This document shows positions 1 through 8,291 of a stretch of DNA of 64,000 bases, in pieces. The notes under the pieces are model-generated. The model was not told where the DNA came from. It worked only from the letters and a program-made list of their open reading frames with translations, and did no database searches. The DNA is from an uncultured Clostridia bacterium (lineage in GTDB: Bacteria; Bacillota; Clostridia; Lachnospirales; CAG-274): NCBI GenBank assembly GCA_947628755.1, contig CANRBC010000007.1, positions 1 through 64,000 on the forward strand, given 5' to 3'. The position numbers and the translations under genes were made by a program. The first letter of the stretch is position 1. The number at the start of each line of letters is the position of its first letter.

Positions 1-347
1 AAACTGAAATTTGGCGTATAGTTATATGGTGATTATGCTGAAAGTGGCTTATTTACTGGGGTTGCGAGGGGTGTTTGAGAGCTTGGGCGGGCTTGCTCAA
101 GGAAATCTTATTATACCTCTTTGGAAAGGCGTCCCGACATGGAGCAGAGGACGCGGAGCTTTTCGTTTTAATTTAATTGAAAATAACAGTATTGAAATCG
201 TATTGAAATTTTGTACAGTAATAGTACTGTTATACTTCAAAAAATTGAAACCACAAGAATTCTAAAGGTAGGATATTTTTAAAACCTATGGAGTTCTTTC
301 GGTAGGAAATTATTGAAACGAAAGATGCGTGTTGCAGTTCCTCTGTT
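1..347. other. Leader region without a convincing gene
   Basis: An 84-codon open frame at 11-265 has no ribosome-binding site, no recognisable protein features and unusual composition, so I do not call it. A small inverted repeat (ACAGTA/TACTGT) lies near 217-232. Otherwise I see nothing I can support here. Confidence 0.5.
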
Positions 348-482
348 ATGACCTCTTACCTCTCCACCACCTTCGGTGGTCCCCCTCCCCTTGCAGGGGA
401 GGCAAGAGAAAGAAGCTGCGGCTGTCCCTCCCCTGCAAGGGGAGGTTATAGGCGAGGTTGGAGTATAAGGCGTTGCCTTATA
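348..482. repeat. Hairpin-rich dispersed repeat
   Basis: This stretch is packed with palindromes. Segments 384-402 and 427-445 are exact reverse complements of each other (19 bp, arms CCTCCCC/GGGGAGG), a smaller hairpin CCACC-TTCG-GGTGG precedes them, and a perfect 8-bp palindrome TATAAGGC-GTT-GCCTTATA closes the block at 464-482. The CCACC...GGTCCCCCTCCCC pattern resembles the right end of the 306-bp element at 10800-11105 read on the other strand, so the two are probably related. An open frame across it (348-560) follows from the repeat sequence and is not a gene. Confidence 0.6.
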
Positions 483-563
483 GGGACGGCTAAAAATGTA
501 TGTAACGGCTTTTTAAGCAAATTATGGAATCTAAAACTAATAACGAAAGGGAGGAATTAAAAA

Positions 564-3527
564 ATGAAATTAGATTTCAAAAGAATTATGAGTGCGATTC
601 TGGCTCTTACTATGATGGTCAGCTCACTCGTAATGGTAAATGTTGTGAGTGTAAGCGCGGCTGAAACACCTGAAGTTAAAATTGATGAACTTACAGGTGG
701 TAAAACCGTAAGTCAGATGGAAAAGTCTGATTTAAAAGGTCCTATTAAAGGAAATGAGTCAATATTAGATGCAGTATGGATCTCTACCGGTGAGAAAACA
801 GAAACTTATAATAGTGATTTTATTGATGTAACTGTTAATGTGGATGGTAATGGTATAAAAGAAAGCGGTAAAATATTAGGAAGTGCTGAACCTGTTTATT
901 TAAAGGGAAGTAAAATGAGCAGTGCTGAACACAATATTAAGATCAATGTTAAAAAAGCAGGAAAGATCTATATAGATTATGCCGGAAATGGTAGTAATGA
1001 TTGCTTACTCATTAATGATGGAGAACAAGATTATAATGCTGGAACTACAGGGGTAAACAGCAAAGGCATTCAAACTACATTCAAAGTTAATGCGTCTTCA
1101 AATTATACACTAAAATATAATGGCGCAGCTATAGATGTATATGCCATAGGTTTTGAATCAGACACCAGTGCAATATATGATTTTACCGGTAATTGCAAAG
1201 GTCTTAAAGAAGGAGATACCATTACTTTTTCAAAGGATGGAAATACTGTTTGTACAGCCAATGTCAATGCAGACAACTCAACATATAAGGCTATTAAGAG
1301 AGCCGAAACTGCTCCTTTTGAGGCTGGTACAACGCTTGATGTAAGCGCACATGGATATACTGTAGTTACTTCCCCTTCACAGGTTACTTTAGCAGCCGGA
1401 ACTGGCAAGTCTTATACGGCAAGTCCCGAAATTGAATTTAAAGCGATTAAATTTGAACAAGTACTAAATGCTGATGATATTACGCATTCAGGAACATTAA
1501 CAGAAGATACGATTCTTGATGAAATAGAAGGCAGTTATTTTAAGATAATCAGCAGTAATGTTGTAAGTATTGGTTCAAGTAAAAAGACTTTTCTTACACA
1601 AATAGGAAATCTTGAAATTACAAAAAACATCAAATTAGGCGGCGCAAACGTAACGGAGAGAGCTGTGTCATTCCAGACAGCGGAAGATGGAGATGTTTAT
1701 GTATATGCTATGACATCATCAAATGGTACCGGCAGAAAAATATTACTTCATGACGATTCCGCCTCAGGCAGTGATATCACAGCAACTCCAGATGTTGAAA
1801 GTGTTAATGATGTAGCAGAGTTCCACTTTAAGGTAACAGGAAATCATACTTATTCCGCACACTCAAATGATGGTGGTATGAATATTTATTACATTGGTTC
1901 TACTGCTAAGCTTAAGTCCTTTAGTGGGGATAGTGGAAGTACAACTACCTATACATTCAAAATGGGCGCTAAGGGTGACAACACAGATTATCCCGATGTA
2001 ACATTTGACCCCTCAACAACAACTTCAAAGACAGGTACTGTAACTGCTAAGTGGAATGCCAACAAAAAATACAAGGAAGGTCAGAAGGTCGTAACACTTC
2101 AAGCCGGTTGGTTCAGTGATGAGGATAGTTCTTGTACTATTCCTTATGACCAAATTTCAAAAGATTTTGTTGAAAATACTGAGCCGGCTACAGAGCTTAA
2201 GCCTATTCCGTTGGGTACTAAGGTTGCTTTCGGTTCTGCGCCGACTGTAACAGATGAAAAGACCTATAAGGATATGGTAAATAAGAATGATGAATATACA
2301 TCTGACGGATATTTCCAGTATTATATAAACCAATTAGATCCTACTGCTATACGTGTGGGAATTAATGAAAGTACAGATAATTACATAAAGTTTACACCTG
2401 AAACTGATTGTTATGTGGATATTAACTTTGAGGATAATGATATGGTAATGACAGGTGATGATGATTCATCAGTTGATGTATTCAGATCACCTAAGACAGC
2501 GGGCGATCCGATAACAAGAACACTTTATGTACAAAGTGGCGTAACCTACACTTTAAAACGTACAAAGCTTACAGAGAGTGGTAATGCATACATACATACA
2601 ATGTATTTCCACGATATTACTACAAGACTTGGCGTTGGTAACTACACTGTTGAAAATGGTAAGGAAATTACGGTAAATCTTGCAACAAGAGGTATCAAGG
2701 ATGATAATTTAGGTATTAAGGACTATGATATAATGGTAGTGTATGATGCCAATAAGCTTACATATGAAAGCACGGAGAGTGTTCCTGCTGAGCTTACTAT
2801 TTCACCTGATCCATCTGCCAACGCTGTAAACAGTGTAGCCAGTATGACCGGTTATGAATATATTGATATAAAGGCAAATAACTCCGGTACAGAAGCGCTT
2901 TCCAATGATGTTTTAGCAAAGATAAAATTCAAAGCAAAGGCTGTGGGCAAAGCTCCTGTGCTTGTATTCGTAACTTCAATAAATGCTACGACCGAAATGC
3001 CTCCGTATGTTGTTGTTGATGGCAGTGTTACAGTATCAGAAACCGCTCCCACAACAGGAGATAATATTCTTAAAATAGCTGCAGATAACAGCGTAACAAG
3101 AGATAATTTACAGGCAATATACAATATTACTCCTTCCGATGTTACTTTGTTTAGCAGGATTGTAGGTACAGTTGGCAGAAATAAGAATCAGCTTAAGAAT
3201 ATTGACGAGGTTGGTATAACTGTTGTAAAGACAGATGATTTTGAAGCTTGGAAAAACAATGGATTTGCAGACGACAGTAAGATATTGGGCAATGTAGCCG
3301 TTGATACAGTATACAAGGACGTATACAATGTAAGCGGAAACATCGCAGATCTTAATACGGGTAAGGAAAATAATGAAGCTAATACTTACTTTGATTCTAT
3401 TGTTTACGCTGATACATCTGTAGATTCAAATTCATTGACAGCCTGTGCATATACCGTTATTCAGGGTGTTAAGAGTTATTATAACAAGAGCGGTGAGACT
3501 TCAACCGTTGTAATTACTAATAATTAA
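564..3527 (+). CDS. Large secreted multi-module protein with cohesin-like domain
   Basis: A 987-aa exported protein of unknown exact function. The N-terminus is a classic signal peptide (KR charged start, hydrophobic core about residues 8-28, cleavage near VSA-AE). Three beta-rich modules follow (about 70-200, 315-460 and 545-685); their spacing and the pattern of aromatic, Gly and Ser residues resemble the carbohydrate-binding sandwiches attached to pectate lyases in gut Clostridia. Residues about 690-825 read like a cohesin-type sandwich (MVVYDANKLTYES, later LAKIKFKAKAVGKAP). About 150 C-terminal residues match nothing I know. GGGAGG precedes the ATG. No catalytic motif is visible, so a binding or scaffold role is inferred. 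A 47-aa peptide gene follows 13 bp later. Confidence 0.75.
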   Translation: MKLDFKRIMSAILALTMMVSSLVMVNVVSVSAAETPEVKIDELTGGKTVSQMEKSDLKGPIKGNESILDAVWISTGEKTETYNSDFIDVTVNVDGNGIKESGKILGSAEPVYLKGSKMSSAEHNIKINVKKAGKIYIDYAGNGSNDCLLINDGEQDYNAGTTGVNSKGIQTTFKVNASSNYTLKYNGAAIDVYAIGFESDTSAIYDFTGNCKGLKEGDTITFSKDGNTVCTANVNADNSTYKAIKRAETAPFEAGTTLDVSAHGYTVVTSPSQVTLAAGTGKSYTASPEIEFKAIKFEQVLNADDITHSGTLTEDTILDEIEGSYFKIISSNVVSIGSSKKTFLTQIGNLEITKNIKLGGANVTERAVSFQTAEDGDVYVYAMTSSNGTGRKILLHDDSASGSDITATPDVESVNDVAEFHFKVTGNHTYSAHSNDGGMNIYYIGSTAKLKSFSGDSGSTTTYTFKMGAKGDNTDYPDVTFDPSTTTSKTGTVTAKWNANKKYKEGQKVVTLQAGWFSDEDSSCTIPYDQISKDFVENTEPATELKPIPLGTKVAFGSAPTVTDEKTYKDMVNKNDEYTSDGYFQYYINQLDPTAIRVGINESTDNYIKFTPETDCYVDINFEDNDMVMTGDDDSSVDVFRSPKTAGDPITRTLYVQSGVTYTLKRTKLTESGNAYIHTMYFHDITTRLGVGNYTVENGKEITVNLATRGIKDDNLGIKDYDIMVVYDANKLTYESTESVPAELTISPDPSANAVNSVASMTGYEYIDIKANNSGTEALSNDVLAKIKFKAKAVGKAPVLVFVTSINATTEMPPYVVVDGSVTVSETAPTTGDNILKIAADNSVTRDNLQAIYNITPSDVTLFSRIVGTVGRNKNQLKNIDEVGITVVKTDDFEAWKNNGFADDSKILGNVAVDTVYKDVYNVSGNIADLNTGKENNEANTYFDSIVYADTSVDSNSLTACAYTVIQGVKSYYNKSGETSTVVITNN

Positions 3528-3540
3528 GGAGGTAGAGATT

Positions 3541-3684
3541 ATGAAAAAAAGTTATAATTCACCAAAGGTAGTAATCACTGCCTTCTCAGCAGCTGACAAT
3601 ACAAATCTTACGTATATTTCAGCTATTCAGCCGCCTGTAAGCAAGGTAACGAACTTCTCAAACGGTTTGAAAATCAATTCATAA
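3541..3684 (+). CDS. 47-aa MKKSY-type short peptide
   Basis: The peptide begins MKKSYNSPKVVITAFS. It follows the 987-aa secreted-protein gene by 13 bp and has its own AGGAGG site. No cysteine, no hydrophobic helix and no signal peptide are visible. The first 16 residues match the pattern MKKSYxxPxxxIxxFS, which recurs in the 44-aa peptide at 50611-50745, also adjacent to a large secreted protein. Short ORFs with a Y-x-x-P-x-x-x-(V/I)-x-x-F start are, as I recall, frequent in gut Clostridia, with no established role. A RiPP precursor was considered, but no modification enzyme is nearby. It ends just before a strong terminator. Confidence 0.7.
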   Translation: MKKSYNSPKVVITAFSAADNTNLTYISAIQPPVSKVTNFSNGLKINS

Positions 3685-3708
3685 ATATATGGTACAATAA
3701 AATGCAGA

Positions 3709-3737
3709 AGAACCGAGGCACTGCCTCGGTTCTCTTT
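3709..3737 (+). terminator. Intrinsic terminator
   Basis: An 11-bp perfect stem (AGAACCGAGGC/GCCTCGGTTCT) with a three-base loop follows the 47-aa peptide gene and is followed by a T-rich stretch. It most likely ends the secreted-protein/peptide transcript. Confidence 0.8.
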
Positions 3738-3835
3738 GCGTGGATAAATAGTGTATAAAAGGGCATGTAATATACGCCTTTAAGGAGAGGCTTGGTATAA
3801 TGCAATGCAAATGCACTTATTTACTTAAAAAACCA

Positions 3836-3884
3836 TAAAAAAACCGACCCCCTATCGTCAGATTTGCTCTAGCTTTGGGGGTCG
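3836..3884 (-). terminator. Terminator of the penicillin-binding protein gene
   Basis: On the minus strand an 8-bp stem (CGACCCCC/GGGGGTCG) with a loop of about 24 bases is followed by a run of T. It lies just downstream of the PBP stop codon. Confidence 0.75.
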
Positions 3885-3910
3885 TACATTATACATTATT
3901 TATTTATATT

Positions 3911-6900
3911 TTACTGGGCTGCTTCGCCTCCGCCGGAGTCGGCAGGAGCTGCGGGCGCTGCGGGAGCTGCAGGAGCGGTCTGGGCTGCAGGAGCGCTTTG
4001 CTCGGCAGGAGCTGCAGGCGTTGCAGGAGCAGTCTGAGCTGCGGGAGCTGACGGAGCTGCTACCTCTGAAGGCGGAGCGCTTTCAGCAGGAGCTGACGGA
4101 GTGCTTTCGCCTCCGGTATTCTCTCCTCCCGTATTTTCCGCAGGAGCAGTATTTTCATTGCTTTGGGTCTGCGTATTCTGACTGCTGTTTGTTGAATTGC
4201 TGCTTGAAGTTCCTGTACTCTTCTGAGAAGAGGTGGTCTTCTTCTTGGTGGTACTGCCGCTGCTTGAGCTGCTGTCGCTATATCCCGAAGAGCTTGCGAA
4301 ATATCCGCCCTTATAACCTCTGTGGCTTGTACAGTAATCGCCTACTGAGGCGGTATCGAACCAGTCTGTAACAGAAGGGCAGCCCATTCTGCTGTTGGCT
4401 CTCTTGCCGGATATTTTACATACCTTTATTTTTTCAACGCCATCGGGTTTAACAAACTGCTTTACCTCAAGTCCTTTATGTACCTGTTCCATTATATTTC
4501 TCCACATACGAAGATGTACGGACTGATTTATATTATTCATGTTCTTTACAGTATCGTCGTAGCTGTCGTAGCCAAGCCATATACTTGCCACATAGTATGG
4601 CGTGTAGCCTACAAATGTAAGGTCCTTTGAATCGGTGGTAGTACCGGTCTTACCGGCTACAGGCATTTTGCTAAGCTTTGCCTGAGTACCCGTACCGTTG
4701 GTAACAACGCTTGTCATAAGGTCCGTAAGTATATAGCCTGTGGAGGGCTTAAGCACCTGCTTGCTCTCATGAGTGTTCTCGAGAAGGAGGTTGCCGTCGT
4801 GGTCAAGAACCTTATCATAGAAATAGGGCTTGAGATACTGACCGTTGTTGGCAATAGTGCCGAAGGCTGCCGCTACCTCCACCTGTGTTACGCCGTTTGT
4901 AAGTCCGCCCAGCGCAGTAGCCGCATGGTTGTCGTTTTCCAGCGTTGTGAAGCCGAAGTTCAGAAGATAGTCATAGCAAAGGTCTATACCCGTTTCTACC
5001 ATTACCTTTACGGCTATAATGTTCATAGAGTCCTTGATACCTTGTCTTATGGATACAGGACCTCGGTAGCTGTTGCCCCACCAGTTATGAGGCTCATAGC
5101 CGTCTGCGGTCTTATAGGGTTCGTCCACAATAGTTGTGGCATTTGATATTTTGCCCATATCAAGAGCCGGAGCGTAGGCTGCCAGTATCTTGAATACAGA
5201 ACCGGGCTGTCTTGCAGAGTCCGTTGCTCTGTTGAAGGCTCTGTTTACTGTCTTTTCACCTCTGCCGCCTGCTATTGCCTTTATTTCGCCTGTATGGTAG
5301 TCGATAATAGCCATGGCTGACTGAGGCTGCTTTGTGTAAAATGCCTTGTCGGCAACTATTTTCTGATTGGCGGAAAGACCAGCTTCTATTTCAGCTCTCT
5401 TTTCCGCTACCCAACCCTCTGCGCCGGACTGTGAGCGAGCTATTTTGTTGTACTGGGAATGGGTCTGCTCTCCCGTATTGGTATCCTCTACGGAAACTCT
5501 GTAATCAATGCCTATACTGTAGGCTACCCATGGGAAATTGCTGTCGTTGTTGTATTCCTGGTCTACTATGCCCTGTATTCTCTTATCCAGATTGGAGTAT
5601 ATCTGAAGTCCGCCGTTGTATATAACATTGTTTGCCTCCTGTACAGACCAGTTGTACTTGGTCTGCAAATCCTCGGAGATTTGATTGATAAGGGCGTCCT
5701 CATAGTAGCTGTGTATATTTTCCGATTCGGCGTCCTCGCCGCTAGTGGTATCGGTTTTCTTTATTTTGGAATATACGTCCTCATTGATTGCGGCGTCGTA
5801 TTCCTCCTGCGTTATTCTGCCCTGATTGAGCATATAGTTAAGTATTATGACCTGTCTTTTCTTGTTTCCCTCGGGATTGGAACGAGGAGAATAAAGAGAC
5901 GGATTATTTGTTATACCCGCAAGGCAGGCGCACTCCGCTAATGTAAGCTCGGAGGGTTCTTTTCCGAAATAACCCTCTGCCGCTGTCTTTATACCGTTGT
6001 AGCCGTGACCAAGACCTATAGTATTGAGGTAAAGCTCCAGAATATAGTTCTTTGCTTCCTCCTTGCTGCCGAATTGGTCTGCCAGCTCCTTCTCATACTT
6101 AAGGGCAAGATACTGCTCCTTAAGCTTTGTCTTTACGGTATTTCTCGTTACCTTTGTAATGTTGTTTTTAATAAGCTGCTGAGTTATGGTAGAACCGCCC
6201 TGGAGCTGCTGACCGGAAAGTGTGGAATATACGGCTCTTGCAAAGCCCTGTATATCCACGCCGTCATGCTCATAGAATCTTTCGTCCTCTATGGCGATAA
6301 CTGCCTGCTGCATATTTTTGGGTATTTGGTCTAAGGTGACGTATTCTCTGTTTTCATCACCGTGGAGCTTGCTCAGCTCGTTGTTGTCGTTATCGTATAT
6401 TACAGAGGTATATGCGCCGGGCTTTATGCCGACTATACCCATATCGGGAATACTTCTTATTATAGCCACATATCCGCCTATAAGCACACCGCTGGCAGCA
6501 AAGCCTACCATTATAAGTACCATAAGAAGGAATGTAAGGAAAATTGAAAAGGGCTTTGAGCGCTTTTTGTTTTTCTTGCTTTTCTTAGGCTTTGCAAGGG
6601 ACTTGAAATGCTCCTTCTTTTCCTCTGCCGTCATGGAGGTCTGAGAGCCGCTGTGTGTTCTCTCTGCGTTTTGTATACTCTTGGTGCTTCTTTCCCTTAC
6701 CTCCGGCAAAGCTCCCTCGGATTTTGCAGGTAATTGCTTATCGCTTCTGATAGGAGGAAGAGCTTTGCTTTCCTCGGCTGCTGCAGCCGTAAGCGCCTCT
6801 GCTTTTCTCTGAGGCCTTTTGTCAGCTGCGCCTGACTTTATGCGAGGCGCTGACGCCTTTACGGGCTTTTTGGCTTTTTTACTTACAGGCGCTGTCCTGC

Positions 6901-7405
6901 CCTCGGTCTTGACAGCCTTTGCCTTATGCTCTGCCGCTTTGTCCTCGGCTTTGACAGTCTTTGCCTTATGCTCCGCCGCCTTGTCCTCGGTTTTAACAGC
7001 CTTTGCCTTATGCTCCGCCGCCTTGTCCTCGGTTTTTGCCTTATGCTCTGCGGCGTGAGCATCGTGGGACTTTGCCGCCGTGCTTTTTGTTTCCCCGACA
7101 TTTGCTGCCGCCTTTGCTCCGCCGGGCTTTTTCCTTGCCTTTCTTTCAACAGCTGCGCCTTCTTCGGGTATTCTGTTTACAACAGGCTTTTTATCAGCGC
7201 TTGCCTCGGCTATGTGAGCTGTCTTCGGCTCTGCCGCCTCCGAAGCGGGAGCTGCCTTTTTCCTGACAGGCTTTTTCTTCTTTACGGTATTTGTGTCCTT
7301 GCCAAAGTCAATGCCCAGGAATGTAGTTTTTTTCTTTTTCTTTTTTCTTTGCCTTTCTGCCTCTATATAAGCCGAACGGCGTCTTGTATTATCGGTTGGA
7401 TTCAT
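3911..7405 (-). CDS. Class A penicillin-binding protein (PBP1A type)
   Basis: Bifunctional peptidoglycan glycosyltransferase/transpeptidase anchored in the membrane. A very basic cytoplasmic region of about 280 residues carries about three tandem 14-aa units (KTEDKAAEHKAKAV type). One membrane helix follows (about 285-315), then the GT51 domain (EDERFYEHDG near 371, GGSTITQQL) and the transpeptidase domain (SVFK near 737, SMN, KTGTT near 915). A Cys-containing segment, a Ser/Thr/Asn/Gln-rich stretch and a Pro/Ala-rich tail end the protein. I chose the ATG at 7405 over an in-frame one 16 codons upstream because GGGAGGG precedes it at good spacing. Both termini are unusually long and low-complexity for the family. 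Confidence 0.95.
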   Translation of the reverse strand: MNPTDNTRRRSAYIEAERQRKKKKKKTTFLGIDFGKDTNTVKKKKPVRKKAAPASEAAEPKTAHIAEASADKKPVVNRIPEEGAAVERKARKKPGGAKAAANVGETKSTAAKSHDAHAAEHKAKTEDKAAEHKAKAVKTEDKAAEHKAKTVKAEDKAAEHKAKAVKTEGRTAPVSKKAKKPVKASAPRIKSGAADKRPQRKAEALTAAAAEESKALPPIRSDKQLPAKSEGALPEVRERSTKSIQNAERTHSGSQTSMTAEEKKEHFKSLAKPKKSKKNKKRSKPFSIFLTFLLMVLIMVGFAASGVLIGGYVAIIRSIPDMGIVGIKPGAYTSVIYDNDNNELSKLHGDENREYVTLDQIPKNMQQAVIAIEDERFYEHDGVDIQGFARAVYSTLSGQQLQGGSTITQQLIKNNITKVTRNTVKTKLKEQYLALKYEKELADQFGSKEEAKNYILELYLNTIGLGHGYNGIKTAAEGYFGKEPSELTLAECACLAGITNNPSLYSPRSNPEGNKKRQVIILNYMLNQGRITQEEYDAAINEDVYSKIKKTDTTSGEDAESENIHSYYEDALINQISEDLQTKYNWSVQEANNVIYNGGLQIYSNLDKRIQGIVDQEYNNDSNFPWVAYSIGIDYRVSVEDTNTGEQTHSQYNKIARSQSGAEGWVAEKRAEIEAGLSANQKIVADKAFYTKQPQSAMAIIDYHTGEIKAIAGGRGEKTVNRAFNRATDSARQPGSVFKILAAYAPALDMGKISNATTIVDEPYKTADGYEPHNWWGNSYRGPVSIRQGIKDSMNIIAVKVMVETGIDLCYDYLLNFGFTTLENDNHAATALGGLTNGVTQVEVAAAFGTIANNGQYLKPYFYDKVLDHDGNLLLENTHESKQVLKPSTGYILTDLMTSVVTNGTGTQAKLSKMPVAGKTGTTTDSKDLTFVGYTPYYVASIWLGYDSYDDTVKNMNNINQSVHLRMWRNIMEQVHKGLEVKQFVKPDGVEKIKVCKISGKRANSRMGCPSVTDWFDTASVGDYCTSHRGYKGGYFASSSGYSDSSSSSGSTTKKKTTSSQKSTGTSSSNSTNSSQNTQTQSNENTAPAENTGGENTGGESTPSAPAESAPPSEVAAPSAPAAQTAPATPAAPAEQSAPAAQTAPAAPAAPAAPADSGGGEAAQ

Positions 7406-7494
7406 ATTGCCTACCCTCCCAAATTTATAGAAAAATATTCCTTTATTATACATATATTTAAGTATGTAAACACCCTTAGTATTAATTATAGCAG

Positions 7495-7522
7495 ATATTT
7501 GTCAATATATAAAGCATAAATT
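7495..7522 (+). promoter_or_regulatory. Possible sigma-E-type promoter for yunB
   Basis: ATATT at 7495-7499 and CATAAATT at 7515-7522, 15 bp apart, approximate the mother-cell sigma-E pattern (ATATT, about 14 bp, CATACAnT) with one mismatch in the -10. The position fits yunB, a sporulation gene. A tentative call. Confidence 0.35.
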
Positions 7523-7543
7523 TTAAAAAAATGTGGTGATTTT

Positions 7544-8140
7544 ATTAAAAAACTATTATTTTTTGTTTTAATTTTATTTCTTTTGTTCATACTTACAGCC
7601 ACCCTTTGTTACAATCGTTTCGTTCTCCCTTCTGCAATAGCCGTAAGCCGTAAGTATGCCGTTGACAGAATAAACAGGGAAATATCCCATACAGTAGACG
7701 AGTGTATAACACAGCTGGATATAGATACAGATGATTTTATAAAAGAGGCGGGAGAGGACAGAGTAAACATAAATTCGTTGCTCATAAATCGCCTTTGCTC
7801 GGAGACTGCCGCAAGCCTTTCCGAAAGGCTTAGTAACCTTAAAAACGAGAGAATAGAGCTGCCCGTAGGTATTTTTTCGGGCATAGGGCTGTTCTCCAAT
7901 ATAGGCGTAAGCGTACCTGTATATCTTCAATCCATAGGAGAGGTCACAGCGGATTACGATACGGAAATGAGGTCAGGAGGCATAAATCAAGTGGCATATA
8001 TGGTGTGGCTCAATGTGGAGTGCAGGATAGAAATAGTAAATCCCCTCTGGAAAAAGGAGGTCGTTGTAAAAAGAAAAATAATGCTGTCGGATACTATACT
8101 AAAAGGCGGCATACCCGACGGATATATAATAGAACGATAA
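7544..8140 (+). CDS. yunB: Sporulation protein YunB
   Basis: Membrane-anchored sporulation protein of the YunB family, which is mother-cell expressed in Bacillus. The family pattern is clear: a short N-terminal helix, then IELPVGIFSGIGLFSNIGVS, VPVYLQSIGEVTADY, GINQVAYMVWLNVECRIEIV and a C-terminal IPDGYII segment. Usual starts leave the membrane helix truncated: the first is a TTG at 7583 without a ribosome site. An in-frame ATT at 7544, 3 bases after GGTGAT, gives a complete KKLLFFVLILFLLFIL helix. The sequence therefore suggests initiation at ATT, with 198 residues in all. It diverges from the PBP gene. Confidence 0.85.
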   Translation: MKKLLFFVLILFLLFILTATLCYNRFVLPSAIAVSRKYAVDRINREISHTVDECITQLDIDTDDFIKEAGEDRVNINSLLINRLCSETAASLSERLSNLKNERIELPVGIFSGIGLFSNIGVSVPVYLQSIGEVTADYDTEMRSGGINQVAYMVWLNVECRIEIVNPLWKKEVVVKRKIMLSDTILKGGIPDGYIIER

Positions 8141-8213
8141 AAAATCGGCATAAAAATACGCAATATCTCCGCTTTGTCTGCTTTACACATACTGTGGACA
8201 AATAATGCCATAT

Positions 8214-8242
8214 TTGACATTATTTATATAATATAGTATAAT
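8214..8242 (+). promoter_or_regulatory. Sigma-A promoter of the channel operon
   Basis: Consensus TTGACA (8214-8219) and TATAAT (8237-8242) are separated by exactly 17 bp. They lie about 50 bp upstream of the receptor-like gene, which has an AAGGAGG site. This gives the three-gene channel operon its own vegetative promoter. Confidence 0.85.
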
Positions 8243-8291
8243 ATATGCAGATATTGAAAGCTGTAAAATTAAAAAAAAGGAGGTATTTTTT

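Noticed and set aside
11-265. 84-codon open frame at the left edge
   Set aside because: No ribosome site, no recognisable protein pattern, and composition unlike the real genes; probably chance.
348-560. 70-codon open frame
   Set aside because: It reads through the palindromic repeat (SPARGGYRRG-type peptide) and has no start signal.
3541-3684. RiPP (for example lasso or thioether) precursor
   Set aside because: No cysteine pattern and no radical SAM, cyclase, protease or exporter gene is adjacent; only the short-ORF call is kept.
6890-7060. Regular repeats that could suggest a CRISPR-like array
   Set aside because: The repeats are contiguous 42-bp coding units without spacers, inside the PBP gene.
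6819-7519. Several overlapping plus-strand frames opposite the PBP tail
   Set aside because: They arise because the Lys/Ala-rich tail lacks stops on the other strand; the PBP frame has start signal and domains.
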